This document shows positions 45,542 to 57,675 of a DNA stretch of 64,000 nt, one piece after another. Within the stretch, counting starts at the first letter, position 1. The number at the start of each line of letters is the position of its first letter. A program made the position numbers and the translations under genes. Source of the stretch: Plantago major (taxonomy: Eukaryota; Streptophyta; Magnoliopsida; Lamiales; Plantaginaceae); NCBI GenBank assembly GCA_026545765.1, contig CM048840.1, forward strand, positions 3,307,265 to 3,371,264. The letters run 5' to 3'. The notes below the pieces were generated by a model. The model was given only the letters and a program-made list of their open reading frames with translations. It did not search any database and was not told where the DNA came from.

Positions 45542-48253
45542 TTATCTTGGAGAAGGCTCATCATTCTTTAAAACAGAACACAAGACCTGTCTTGATATGT
45601 AAGTCTCCATCTCCCTGGAAACTTTAGTCAACTTCAAATCGAAGTCACTTTTGTACCTATTCTTTGGTGAAGACACCATACCATGCTGTATTGGTGAACT
45701 AGAAAGTCGTCTTCTTGGACTTGAAAATTGGCCGGATGAAATCAAAAGCCTGCCTTTTGAAATGATAGGTGTCAGACTTAGTCTTGTGCTTCCCATATCT
45801 TTATCAGGTGTTATAAGTGGTCCACTTTTTGTTTCCTGAGGTAGGGGCTTCAGATCATCACTTTCTCCCATTTGCCGATGTCTCGCAAGCTTTTCCCTTG
45901 CTTTCTCTGCTGCAAGTAGCGCCTTCTCTCGGCTCAAGTTGATTAGCTTCCATGGGTCAATGCTTGCACGAAACCCTTGCTTTCTGTTTGCAATGGATGG
46001 GTCAGGTTCTCCGTCAATCCTTATGACCAATTTTTGTGGGTTCTGAAATATTTATAATATGCACTTCAGAAGTGAGCAAAAAGAATGCTGCATTTATCTG
46101 TTTTAAACAAAAAAAGAAGCTGTAGCAACCTTCTGACTCTTCCCGTCTCTGCATATCTTTTTTGACGTCAGTGCAGGCTTTTCAGGTGAATCAGAATCAT
46201 ACTCATCACTTTCATCTGATGAAAAGTCTGAATCTTCGAGCGACTCCAGTTCCATAGCCAGGCTTTCTTCTTTCATAGCTAATATATAATCATATGTTGA
46301 GATGCCCTAACAAGGTAGACCAGTCATTTGAAATTTGTCAAGAAAATGAAGGAAAATGAGTATGAATGTACAATGTACTAGTTTACATCTCCCACTACAG
46401 AGTTACTTTATGAAATACACCATTTGCTTCTGGAGATCATTATCCGAAAAGGTAAGAAGAGAATAGATAAGAGCCCCCAGGAACTTCTAGTTTCACTTTC
46501 AATAGAATCTCTGTACGTAATGCCATATGGGTGCTACACTGCTACCATGCCTATTATACCTATAAGTTCCACAACAATAATTCTCATGACAATATGGTGG
46601 TGATACTCTTGTGCTACAATTTAGTTATTTATCTGAAAGACAAATTATGTCCTCAATAGACAAGAGATGACCTACACTGTTCTTTATGTGAGGGGTGACA
46701 AACACAAGCCAACCTATCCATAAACACTAATCCAACCTCAGCCACTGGAAGCAAATCAAGATAATTTGAAACCTTTAGCTGCTATACCTTTCTGATGAGA
46801 ACCACATGAAAGAAAAAAAGCTGTCCCAGCGCCACTGTGATATAGGCAATCACCAGAAACAACAGCAACTGCGAGTCGAAATCTCATATAGTTAAGACGA
46901 ATCTATGTCCTTGAGGGACAACAATTTAAAAGGAGAAAAAACAATGATATTACAGAAATGGCAGCAAGGAGCTCTCTTGGAAAATTTCCGTAGTGATTCC
47001 CTTTTAGCTCATGTTCTGTGCCTTTAATATCCGCAAAGCACCTAACAAATACTGCTATGGCTGTTCCCCCTTCTACAAGGAGCTGCATCAAGAAAAGAAA
47101 TAACTTCATGTTAACATGAAGATGGCCCTGTCCTGTGGAATAACGCAATAACTACTGTCCGCCAGTTGATAACTAGCAACATCAAAATGACTAACTAACC
47201 ATTATCAAGACAAAAATCATCAGTAGAATGAAGGTTGTGTAATTCTTTTTCCCAACACAATTGTTCAGCCACTGAAAATAAGACAAAATAAAGAAAATCA
47301 TACACTGCAAGGACTCATCAGATAGATAATAAAACAGACATATGAGTTCAATCAATGATATATACTCTGCAGTGGTGATCAAACCCTTCCACACAACGGT
47401 TGCAGGTCCTGCAGTGCTTGCTATACTTGTTAACCTGCATGAGAAGAACACACACAACTGATTAATTAAGTGAGAGAGTAGTATATCATGAACTGAACAA
47501 CAAAAGGAGGCAAGCCAAGACCTCGAAATCGCATAGGGAGCAAAATGATATATCATCTTGCTTATGACTAGGAGCTAGAGAATCATCCATGAGGTGGATA
47601 AGGGGAAATGGAATGAGTGGCTGCATTTGAGCAGTAGAAGTGCTTAGAGGATCCAAGTACTTCCTTCTAATGCAAGTTTTCAGGATTTTCCGTTCAATCC
47701 TCCTGAAAAACCTCCGAAGGAAGTACACGACATAGCTGAGATTCGTAACGCTAACAACCGAATTAGTCTTTCGCTTCTTCGTTCTAAACCTAAACCTGGT
47801 CTTATCACTCGGATCAATTGCGGCACACCTGATAAATAGAACGACAATAGAAAATGCCTGCAAAATGATAGTAGCATATAGTACAAATAAGGCCACATAA
47901 CTGGATAGTAATAATCAGTTGAGAAGGATAACAATTAAGACTTGCGTGTGTACCGTAAACGAGAAAATGGCATTGATGGTGATTAGTGCGATTCTATTGT
48001 TCTTAAAGCCAAGGAAAATCCCCAGGAAGCAGTAAAATGCAGCAACTAGGAAACAGAACACTGAAATTCCCACAATCTGCAATAGCGATGATAATAACTG
48101 TAACGAAGCTATAATACTACACTTGCTAGTAAATCAATGCTGCAATCTATCAAAGTTTCGTTAAAAAGCTGAAAATGAATTGAAGAAACGAACCTGAAGA
48201 GGATGAAGAGGGCGTTGCCAGCCATGGCGTCGGGTTAACATCTGCTCCGTCAT
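45542..48253 (-). CDS. PAT18: DHHC-type protein S-acyltransferase
   Basis: This enzyme attaches palmitate to cysteines of membrane-associated proteins. Nine exons on the minus strand: 48253-48194, 48076-47954, 47857-47522, 47434-47366, 47271-47200, 47082-46954, 46868-46788, 46306-46130, 46042-45542; 1,548 nt, 515 residues. The start gives [20 protein letters not shown], the usual plant PAT opening. Two membrane segments follow, then a basic loop (RTKKRKTN), the zinc-finger DHHC core ([37 protein letters not shown]), two more membrane segments and a TTxE-like GISTYDYI motif. The tail is acidic and Ser-rich, then basic. The catalytic Cys of DHHC is present. The symbol rests on remembered similarity and gene order; PAT19-22 are relatives. 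It runs tail to tail with SECA1. Confidence 0.9.
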
Positions 48254-50017
48254 CAATCGGTCGTCTTTGAGCTCTGATTTGCTTGCAGGAGCTCAATTTT
48301 AGCTGAAGCTCAACGTCTCTGATGATGATGAGTATGTTTATCTATCTAACTATCTGAATTTCTAATCGGAAACAAGCTCAACGGTCGAGTGTGTATACTT
48401 GTCATGTTTGAATTTTGAAAAACGCACAAGAGAAAAGTGTTCTGGGCCAGCTACATTTTGTTTGGGACGCAGGCCCATTATTATCCATTATGTTTTTATT
48501 CGGGTCGGGTATCTGCATATTCGACCCGATTCGTTCGGGTTCAGGTACGTCGGTTACCAATTTGTAGTAAATTGGGGTGGGGTTTTTTACTTTTTTGTAT
48601 AACTTGGCTCGCAAAGGTAAACTTTCCTAGTACAAGAAATCGATTAAGAGTTGTAGCTAAATATTTGACCCGATTTCGGTTGATATTCTAAACCAGCGGT
48701 TCAAACTGTTCAGTTCCGTATAATTGGCAGTTAGGAGAAGCTAATAGAACTAACTAATTAGAGAGAATAAATGGTGATCTAAAGAAGAGAAAATGACGTG
48801 TTTTGGACACTGACTGGCCCAAACAAAAGAAATTATTCTCCCACAATGGTTTTCCACAATTCGAAACCAAAACTATAACAACGTGTTCATGACAGTTACA
48901 TCTTCGACGGAGTAAAACTCCACCGAGAATTTTCAAACTGTAAACTGTTGCTAGTAGTGTTCAAAACATGTCAGGTCTAGTTTATACCATGATGGATAAT
49001 TGTCTTCGACTTTGAGTTATGTCTTTTTAATCGTGAAAGTGCAAATGTTGTCATGTATGATGTTGATACAACATACCGTAGTACTTGTTGCTAATAATAT
49101 TCCTAGTGTTGCTACAGCATACCTGACAACATCGTTTGTCTGCACTTTATATTTTTTTACTTTGATTATTTATCCTGCCTTTATTCACACTCTAATTAGT
49201 TCCCATTTTTAGTTTATTTGTGCAGGTTTTTCATCTACAAAATAATATCAAGATCTTATCCATGTTCAAGAACGATTCTATTTAGAAGATACAAAGTTGA
49301 CTTAAAAAAGGATTAGGACACTGGACACTACAAGATTTAATTCTATCAAGTATTGCAATAGAAGATGGAAAGACTAGGGGACATCCGATGAAGATACAGA
49401 GAGACAACGTTATTCTCCCATCATATCTGCACATTTTCAGGTACCAGGTGGTTCTTTCAAAACGTTTTTTGTGAACTGTGCTTGGCAATATCTTCTCGGA
49501 TACAATGGCATGGAGATATGGGAGGGGAGAATGATGCATATTAACATGTGAACAAGAAGAGCAAGTGACAAAACGGGCTCGCAGCCATTGGCACTCACCC
49601 CAAAATGCGGTTTTGGGTGGGTGTCGACATTTCCACTAAATTAGCTAGGTAACTTGGTGATTCTTGTTCAATAAAAAAAGAAACTCTTGACTTAGTCGTC
49701 ACATTTGATACTTTCAATTGTGGCAAATCCAAATAATAATCCTCAAACAATCACGTTGTGGATCCGGATCGTCACTCTTAACTCATTCTGTTTGTCATGT
49801 AAAATGAATAATAAACTATCCACATTTTATAAAGTTCACGGATTATAAACTCTTCCGTAATCAACCATATACATTGACTGCTGACTTGGTAGTACCACTA
49901 ACTAGCATGTTGCTCAGTTTACTTTCATTACAATAAATTAATACTATAATTATGTATTATCAGCTACCGAAGACCACGGATCATAGCCATGCTCTTGCTT
50001 CTTTTACACTTTCCTCT
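48254..50017. other. Intergenic region between the divergent PAT and chitinase genes
   Basis: No gene is supported. It contains the PAT promoter and leader at the left and the chitinase promoter at the right. A short hairpin-like segment lies near 49596-49622 (CACCCCAAAA and TTTTGGGTG around TGCGG), and GGGTC/GACCC-rich motifs lie near 48500-48545. Confidence 0.5.
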
Positions 50018-50026
50018 TATATATAA
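50018..50026 (+). promoter_or_regulatory. TATA box of the chitinase gene
   Basis: TATATATAA lies 65 bp before the chitinase ATG, giving a short leader. It is the only good TATA element in the last 300 bp upstream. Confidence 0.6.
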
Positions 50027-50090
50027 TCAAACCATACATACAATGATGCAAACACAACTTCTCTAATTATATATCCTAGTTTCCATAAAC

Positions 50091-51018
50091 ATGATGATGA
50101 GACATAACAAATTTCAAACACCAATGCTTGTTGCCTGTTGCAGTTTCCTAATCTGGCTTCTTCTCGCCAGTTCCACTGCTGCTAGAGGTTCCGGCTGCAA
50201 TATTTCGTCCCTCGTGAGCCGCGAGCAGTTCCGTACGATCTTCCTTCACAAAGATGACGCTGCCTGCCCGGCAAGCGGATTCTTCACCTATGATACCTTT
50301 GTCGAAGCATGTAAGTCGTTTCCCAGATTTGCTAACACGGGGAGCTTGGCCACCAGGAGACGTGAGTTAGCTGCGTTCCTTGCTCAAATCTCCCACGAGA
50401 CGACCGGAGGATGGGCAACTGCCCCGGATGGTCCATTTTCCTGGGGACTTTGCTTCAAGGAGGAAATCAGCCGTGCCAGCATTTACTGTGACACCAACAA
50501 TACCGTCTGGCCTTGCGTACCGGGGAAATCTTACCATGGAAGAGGTCCCATTCAACTATCCTGGTTAGTATTGTTAATGCTTGATAACATGATCATACAC
50601 CTTATCCGTACACATGTATGTTTACTGTTTCATCCACATCTGTAGGAACTACAATTATGGTCCAGCTGGAAGAGCCTTGGGATTTGATGGTTTACAAAAT
50701 CCGGAAACAGTGTCCGAAAACTCACTTATCTCGTGGAGGACGGCCCTTTGGTTCTGGATGAGCGACCAGCAGAGCCACAGGCTTTCCTGCCACAACGTCA
50801 TGATCGGCCGGTATGTCCTCACAAGGCAGGACAGAGCCGCCAATCGCACACTCGGCTTTGGGCTGGTAACGAACATCATTAATGGAGGACTCGAATGTGG
50901 AATCCCTACAGACGGGAGGGTTCTTGATCGCATTGGATACTTCCAACGATACGCATCCATCTTCAATGTTACCACAGGGCCCAACTTAGACTGCCAGAAT
51001 CAGCAGCCCTTTGTTTAA
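50091..51018 (+). CDS. Secreted GH19 endochitinase (no chitin-binding domain)
   Basis: This enzyme hydrolyses beta-1,4 linkages of chitin and related polymers outside the cell. Two exons, 50091-50563 and 50646-51018, with the intron splitting the Trp codon of PIQLSW; 281 residues. An N-terminal hydrophobic signal ([20 protein letters not shown]) is followed directly by the catalytic domain, without the Cys-rich chitin-binding domain of class I enzymes. The GH19 signatures [19 protein letters not shown], with the catalytic Glu in [26 protein letters not shown] and [10 protein letters not shown] are intact, and the Cys pattern is kept. From gene order it corresponds to the At4g01700 lineage, a conserved but less-studied clade rather than a pathogenesis-induced class I gene. 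The exact substrate is unknown. Its downstream end faces PPOX1. Confidence 0.93.
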
Positions 51019-51537
51019 AATGAGCTGCAAAAACATGTAGCTAGCTTGCTTGATTTAAAACACTTGGTATATTCACTTTACACACTTTCAAGCAGGAAAC
51101 TAGGTTTACTTTCTACATATGTATTCTCAAATAATAGTATTACTCATTCATTTCTAGATGTCTCCACGCCAATGGCAGATGAGCACAGAAATGAAAATTT
51201 TATGATAAATCATTCATTTTGTCGCCTTTCTACTGATCTATATGCTTGTCAGTTTCATAAAATACATCTGAAATATTAAACAAAGAGCAACTGAGCTATA
51301 AAAGATAATCAGTAGATAACCAAACAAATTGACCACTCAGAACTTACATGGGGGTTCCCCAAGGACATGAACATGAAGTAAGCATAGAACATCATACAAT
51401 AGCAAATAATCTAATTACGAATCAATATGTTTATTACTCATCTAAACATTTGCATTCTCCCTGGAAAAACAGAACCCCACATTCCGCTTCTACGAAGCCT
51501 CTCAACTAAGCCTAGAATTGAAAACCAGAACATTGGT
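51019..51537. other. Convergent 3' regions of the chitinase and PPOX1 genes
   Basis: Only about 520 bp separate the two stop codons. No gene or repeat is seen. It should hold both 3' untranslated regions, which may overlap. Confidence 0.6.
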
Positions 51538-54500
51538 TCAACTATAAATATATCGAGACAGATAATCCGTCACCTCTGATGCCACTTCATATGCACCTTC
51601 TATACATCTTCCCAATGCTACACCTGAAACATAATTACCACCCAAAAAGAGTCCTTTTAAACCACCATTGCTTAGAGCAGCTTTAGCAGTATCCAACACA
51701 TCCAAGTGACCAATTGTGAATTGTGGAATAGCTCGGGGCCACACTCTCACTCCCAGGACCAACGGATCTGGAGCATTAGAATTTATTAGCATCTTCCTGA
51801 GGTCACGGTCAACAGATTCCACGAGTTGGCTCTCTGTCTGATATAACAAAGACAACCAGTGAGGACACAGCAAACGTGATACAGAAATGTGTACAAAATT
51901 AGAGCAGACATGCTGTAACGATATGACACTGAAAAAAAGTTAAAGGATACATCCATGACAATGGCTAACTAATTCGGCTATTATGAAGGATATGTACAAA
52001 TGCATTTGCACTATTCCAGCCCAAGAATATATTGGATCTACAAGGTGTACAGATCTATAAGTTCATGATATAATTGACACGAGTCCAAGAACGATTTAAT
52101 TACTGCAAAGCTTCGATTAATTTATTCCTCATATTTTCAAAAGTTGCTCTAGTCAACCTCAACCAAACAAAAGCTACCTGAGTGCAATACTTAATAAATG
52201 CATATAGCATATTACCTTGGATGTAATCCCAGTATTAGTTGCTCCACCAATGTAATTCAAAAGCAGAACCCTTCCAGGAGGGGCACGGTTAGGAAAAAGT
52301 GATGAGCTGTATATAGTTCCTGGAGGAACAAAAGGAACAAGAAAAGAGGTCAACCTAGCTTTACGTGCCACATTGAACAAGAATATTGTATAACTAGTAG
52401 TCTAGTACATCGATGATCCCAGTTTATTGGATTTAAGAGAATAATGTATCTTTCAAGGTAACAACACAACTCATAATTTTATATTGTTATTTGGATTTTC
52501 ATAAATGGATTTACCTAAAGTTTCCACCCCTTGTGAGCGGGGATGCAATTGTCCAAACCCCTTGAGCTCACCATCGATCAAACATTCCTCACGGATTGCT
52601 CCTTTGGGATATGAGATAGTAACTGCAGCAACGGGTGGATAATAGAATTTTTCTAACGCATCTGCCGCAACAGCCTGCGACATTTGAGAGACCACAGCAT
52701 GCAATTATGTAGTTAGTCCTTTTCTGGAATAGACGAAGGAAGCTGTCGAGAAAAGATACAAAAGAAAAGGAAGAAAAAAGCATACCGAAAGGGGCTTTAA
52801 TATTGTGCTTGCCACATATGATGGTACAGTCATTACTACACTTCTACTCTGTAGTGAAACCATTCCTTCGGGGGTTTCATACGTCAAGGTATAATCGCCA
52901 TTGTCTGACTTGGTAATACTATTGAGTTTCCATGACAACCTTACTTTGCTTCCTAAGCTTTAAATAAGAAACAACCATGCAAGCGAACAAAAACACAAGT
53001 GTGTAAGTATTTTCCAGTCCCATAGATTGAGCAGTCGATAGCATGTTACATTTGACATTTTCGCATCCACTTTAACAGGAAGCTTAATGCACAAAAAGCT
53101 GCATTTGCTTGATATGCAAGTCTCCATACACAATCTTTACATTTTTTAGATGTGGAGAAACTGGATCTTTTTAACTTCTTTAAGGAGGGAGAGCATCATG
53201 TTCATGTCGATCAGAAAGATATAACAATAGCCGTTTCTATTAATGCAGAAATAAGTATGACGATACCTTGAGGAGATTGCATTAGGTAACGTTGACAGGC
53301 CCTTTTTGAATGATCCAACAGTTTGTCCCTTAGGTTTGGGTAAGCGTCTGCAGATTTAAGCATTCAAAATATTGAATATCCTTGCAAAATTCATAGAAAA
53401 AGAATACACAAGACCGTGGTAAGCATTCTTACGGATCTCGTTCTGCTTTAGGAGTACTAGATTTATCCTTGATTGCTTTATAAGTTCCGCCAATGATGCT
53501 ACCACCAGTTTGTTCTAGTTTCCAGACCTTGCCGAATGCTGCCTTCATGCTCAGTTTGGATGGATCTCCAGCATAAACACCTGAATGAGAAGAAAAATAT
53601 GGATTAATGATGACCAAAGAACCATACCTACAGTTTATTTGCCTTTAAATCATCCAACACCATAAAGAATTTTGTTTGAATGCATTGACTTAGATGACGG
53701 AGGACTTCGGAAAAACCCAAGCAACCTTGTTCTGAGTTGCTGATTGTTGACAGAGTTTTTCAATTTGTTCAACTGATACAAACAAGGCACACATTTATAG
53801 TAGTAACTAACTAGTGAACAATGGGCAAGTACTTCAATGATCAAGTGTAACCAGATGATGAAGCATGACTGCCCAAAGATAACCGACAATCAAGTAGCTG
53901 AACGAGTTTGAGGCCAGGACAAGCTACACTAGGAAGCAGTAACTAACTAGTGAACAATGGGCAAGTACTTCCATGACCAAGTGTAACTAGATGATGAAGC
54001 ACGACAACCCAAAGATAACCGGCAATCAAGTAGCTGAACGAGTTTGAGGCCAGGACAAGTTACTCTAGGAAGCAGTAATTAACTAGTGAACAATGGGCAA
54101 GTACTTCCGAGTCGGAAACATTCTATCTAGAAACTAGACTGTGATAGAGCATTCTATCTAAGATGATGATAAGATCAAACATTACAACCATCTTTCTTAT
54201 TCCGGGTCTAAAACCTAGAACAACACAAATACTATTTATTGGTCAAAATTAAAGTAAAGAGCATCCACAGTGACTGAAAATGAGAGAGAGAGAGTGCATA
54301 CCTGAGCAAAACGGCTCTATCAAGCGTTCAAAAACTTCAGCACCGAGGTTGCGACGAACAAACTCCTCAACTGATTCCTCACGCCCCTGTCTGACAAAAA
54401 AAACTTCGAGATGAGAAGAAAATGGTCATCAATCAATTAATGCGAAGGAAAGTAGTTGAGTAGAAACGCTAAACTGGAGGAGGTGGACGAAGACCAAGAG

Positions 54501-55379
54501 CACCAAGACCAGCTCTAAGTTTACCCGGAATGCTCATTAAATCAAAAAAGGGCAAATCCGTTGGCTTAGCAGGTACTGGCCTCAGCTTCCCATTCCAATA
54601 CACAAACCGAGGCGCATCTGGATCTCCCAACACCAATTCATCCTTCAATCCACTGTCCACCTGCCGCATGCATATACATTATAAAACTAATCCTTAAATC
54701 ACAAAAAACATATAACTGTTCAACACTCCTACATATACCAGTAAATTATACGCTAGGGGTGAGATCAATGCACAGACAAGCACCGATCCACCTAATTTGC
54801 GCACACATTAGGAAATAAACATGCCACCACCCAAATTGTAGACACATTCAGCTAATCAGCAACCTAAATTTCAATTATATAACAGTTACACAGTCTAATA
54901 ACACAAGTTCTTCTCACAATTCAGTCACTGTCCATTCATAAACCGAATCAAATCGAAACAAAGGCGAATTAACAATTAAGCAAGCAACTGACCGCCATGG
55001 TGAGAACAGGATCGGAAGGCTGGAAGCTGTTAGGCCCTTCCTCCCAGAGATACCCTTCCTCCTCCCTCTGTACAGTGGTGATGTTGCCACCCACTCGATC
55101 CCTAGCTTCAGTGACAACTAAATTCGAGTTCCGGTGTTTCGTCGCCAACGCCTGTGCAATACACAGACCACTGATTCCGGCGCCGACAATCACGCAATCC
55201 ACCACTCCGGTAGCTGAAGAAGTGGTAGGAGAAGGGGAAACAACGCCTGTGGAGGAAGAGCATCCGACTCTGCTGATTCTGACCTGATGATGATGACGGA
55301 GGCGAATTGTGGATGAAAACGACGTCGGAAATGTGAAAGGTAAAGGTGCCTTGGACAAACCAACAGGTGCCGGAGCCAT
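51538..55379 (-). CDS. PPOX1: Chloroplast protoporphyrinogen oxidase
   Basis: This FAD enzyme oxidises protoporphyrinogen IX to protoporphyrin IX, the last step shared by chlorophyll and heme synthesis, in the plastid. Nine exons on the minus strand: 55379-54993, 54660-54475, 54386-54302, 53580-53433, 53347-53267, 52957-52786, 52674-52515, 52319-52216, 51837-51538; 1,623 nt, 540 residues, matching the plastid isoform. A Ser/Thr-rich transit peptide precedes the FAD-binding segment [16 protein letters not shown]. Other landmarks are [60 protein letters not shown] and [21 protein letters not shown]. All exon junctions keep phase and use GT-AG. The protein is the known target of diphenyl-ether-type herbicides. 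Intron 3 carries a 136-bp tandem repeat, and a MITE begins 272 bp upstream of the ATG. Confidence 0.95.
53802..54112. repeat. 136-bp tandem repeat in PPOX1 intron 3
   Basis: Units begin at 53802, 53938 and 54074 (AGTAACTAACTAGTGAACAA and variants), exactly 136 bp apart, about 2.3 copies, each well conserved. The unit shows no coding potential and no inverted ends, so it is a simple tandem duplication. Confidence 0.9.
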
Positions 55380-55651
55380 TGTTGGTGGAAAATTGGAAAT
55401 AGTTAGCGGAGATGATCGATTGGTGTTACTGTTATGCAGCGGGATTGTTTTGCCGCTGTATTGGATAGCTAAAGTACATACGTGGAGTTACTTCATTGGT
55501 TGCTGGATCCGCCATCCATTCCTTCACTGTTTTTCTTCATCCAACTATACAGTTAATTACAGTTACCTCCTTTCATTTTCGGGATATATAATTATTATAC
55601 ATCTCGTCCCCCATTTTTACTCAAAACTGCAATCGGTCCCATAACTATTAA

Positions 55652-56492
55652 CGCTTTTTTTCAAATTCTACCGAATCGAATCGAATCGAATGAATCGAAT
55701 CAATGGAATCGAATCAACTGAATGGAATCAATCGAATCGAACTGAAACTAATCGAATCGAATCGAATCGAATCGAATCAAGAAATTATTGTGTAATAATA
55801 ATAACATTATATGATGGTATATATAATCACAATTAAAAAATATATTATTTTTGTTATCTTTCTCACATTCTTCCTACACTTTTTTCTGTCACTTTACATT
55901 TTTATTTATTATTGTATAACAAACTTTAAAACCAACCGTGGAAGGTCGCTTTATACGATCGCCGAATGGAAGACACATATCAAATATACGTGATTGTTGC
56001 TACCTTCACTCTTCATAATTTTATGCGCATGTGTAAACTTGAAATACCAGTTTTGCAACATGATATCAATGTCCAAGGTGGAGTGGATAATGATTTATTG
56101 AACCCGACAAGGAAAGAAACGATGAGCAGTGCGAGGAGATGATTGAGAATTTACGCCTATTCCGGCAATATAGAGCACGAGAAAGATAATATAGAGTCCG
56201 AGGAAGATAATATAGAGGAATAAATGTCATTTTTCAATATTTGTGATATATAATATTATTTTTATAAAGTTTGGTCCGACTTTTGGTTTGGTTTAACTTG
56301 AACATGTAGATTTTTAGTTCAAATCAGAATTATACTCTTTATTTCATTGATCTACTAAAAGTCGATTAAAAAGAAAGAAAGAAAAAAAGTTGAAAATAAC
56401 TCAATTGGATAAATTTTCTTATTTTCCTCGTACAAAAGATCGGGTGTGTAAATAAATGATAAAATAATATTAATAATAATATTATTATTATT

Positions 56493-56534
<42 letters not shown>

Positions 56535-56664
56535 AATAATAATAATATGAATTTAATGAATCGAATCGAATCGAATCAAGACGAAATCGAATCGAATCGA
56601 ATCGAATCGAATCGAATGGAACTGAATCGAATCGAATCGAATGAGTTTTAGGTTGAAAGAAGCC
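55652..56664 (+). mobile_element. Pentamer-ended MITE, copy 2 (upstream of PPOX1)
   Basis: Same interior as copies 1 and 3, flanked by TAA (55649-55651 and 56665-56667), 1,013 bp. Arrays of (GAATC)n lie at both ends, in the same direct orientation, with a few GAACT units mixed in. The right terminus in reverse complement is GGCTTCTTTCAAC; the left is worn (CGCTTTTTTTCAA). An (AAC)n/(AAT)n tract lies near 56490-56550. It lies in the divergent spacer between PPOX1 and the COQ8-like gene's downstream end. Confidence 0.88.
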
Positions 56665-57675
56665 TAACTAGTCTTTCAACTTAAGTTAATTAGGTGTGTG
56701 AATTAATGAATCTCCTATTCTAAGGGAAAAACAATTGGAATGTGCCTCTCCTCAGTAGAAGTAGTTATGTTATGCAAGTCGAGCCTTAACGAGGGCTCGA
56801 CTCGAATCGTTTAATAAGGGATTTGAGATTCATTAAAAACTCGTTTTCCTTGTTAAGTCATCAAACCCCTTGATACTCGAGCCTTACATGAAAGGTTGTC
56901 TCATGCTTGTGTACAATTAGACTATATACCCACGCACACAAGCTCGAGCATATTTATTGTAACTCGGACGACAACTCAAAAAATTAGCTTGTTTTTGTCA
57001 AAGGGCCGAGTCAACCTCGAACTCAATTACGATGTGAGAAATGAAATACTCGGCCGAGTCAATCTCTCATCAATTGATTTTCTTCTTTTCACATCTATAT
57101 TATTATATATGTTAATAAAACATCGATGCCAAATTTCCCTTCGATTGTCGAGTTTATTTACTACTAGTTTCTTTTCTTTTTTTTTTGGTAAAGAAATAAA
57201 ATTAATAAATTAAATTACATCAAATGCCAACTAGGCAAAACTAAATCAGGTGGACTATCCCACGATATATCTCCACCTGACTCATCTTCTCCAAAGTCCA
57301 CTATGCAGCCTTTACTAGTTTCAAATACTACTTATTAACACGGAAAACAATGAAAGAATGTAATCCCTCCATCCCAGAAGAAATGTATGCAAGTAATACT
57401 ACAAAATATATTAACGAATAGAACAGGCTGCAAAAAGTAGCAAGTAATTGCCATAGCTTTTATTCTACACTAATCTAAATGCAACGACTAACCATATAAT
57501 CAGACATCTTCAGTGTATAGTAAGATCAGCAACTCCTACATACACGTAACATGATGTAGCAGAGTCAGCTTCAGCCTTCACCACGGAGATCACCCCCATT
57601 TGCATTAAACTACACACTATGATTTTGATCCTTGGACCCAAAATTTGTTCCAGCAATATAACCGCAGAGAAATAT
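56665..57675. other. Spacer between MITE copy 2 and the COQ8-like gene
   Basis: No gene. A T-rich tract followed by GGTAAAGAAATAAAATTAA and CTAGGC (57170-57230) looks like the reversed 3' tail of a LINE or SINE, but nothing confirms it. The last few hundred bases should be the 3' untranslated region of the COQ8-like gene. Confidence 0.35.

Noticed and set aside
45651-45839. 62-residue plus-strand frame opposite the PAT last exon
   Set aside because: Shadow of the minus-strand exon, which encodes a continuous, in-phase C-terminal tail.
49590-49630. Hairpin CACCCCAAAA...TTTTGGGTG as a terminator or transposon end
   Set aside because: Isolated short hairpin with no partner repeat, target duplication or transcript context.
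54997-55287. 96-residue plus-strand frame opposite PPOX1 exon 1
   Set aside because: Complement of the transit-peptide and FAD-binding exon; it has no independent motif.
57165-57330. Reversed LINE or SINE tail
   Set aside because: A T-rich tract with a plausible tail sequence, but no target duplication and no body sequence I can identify.
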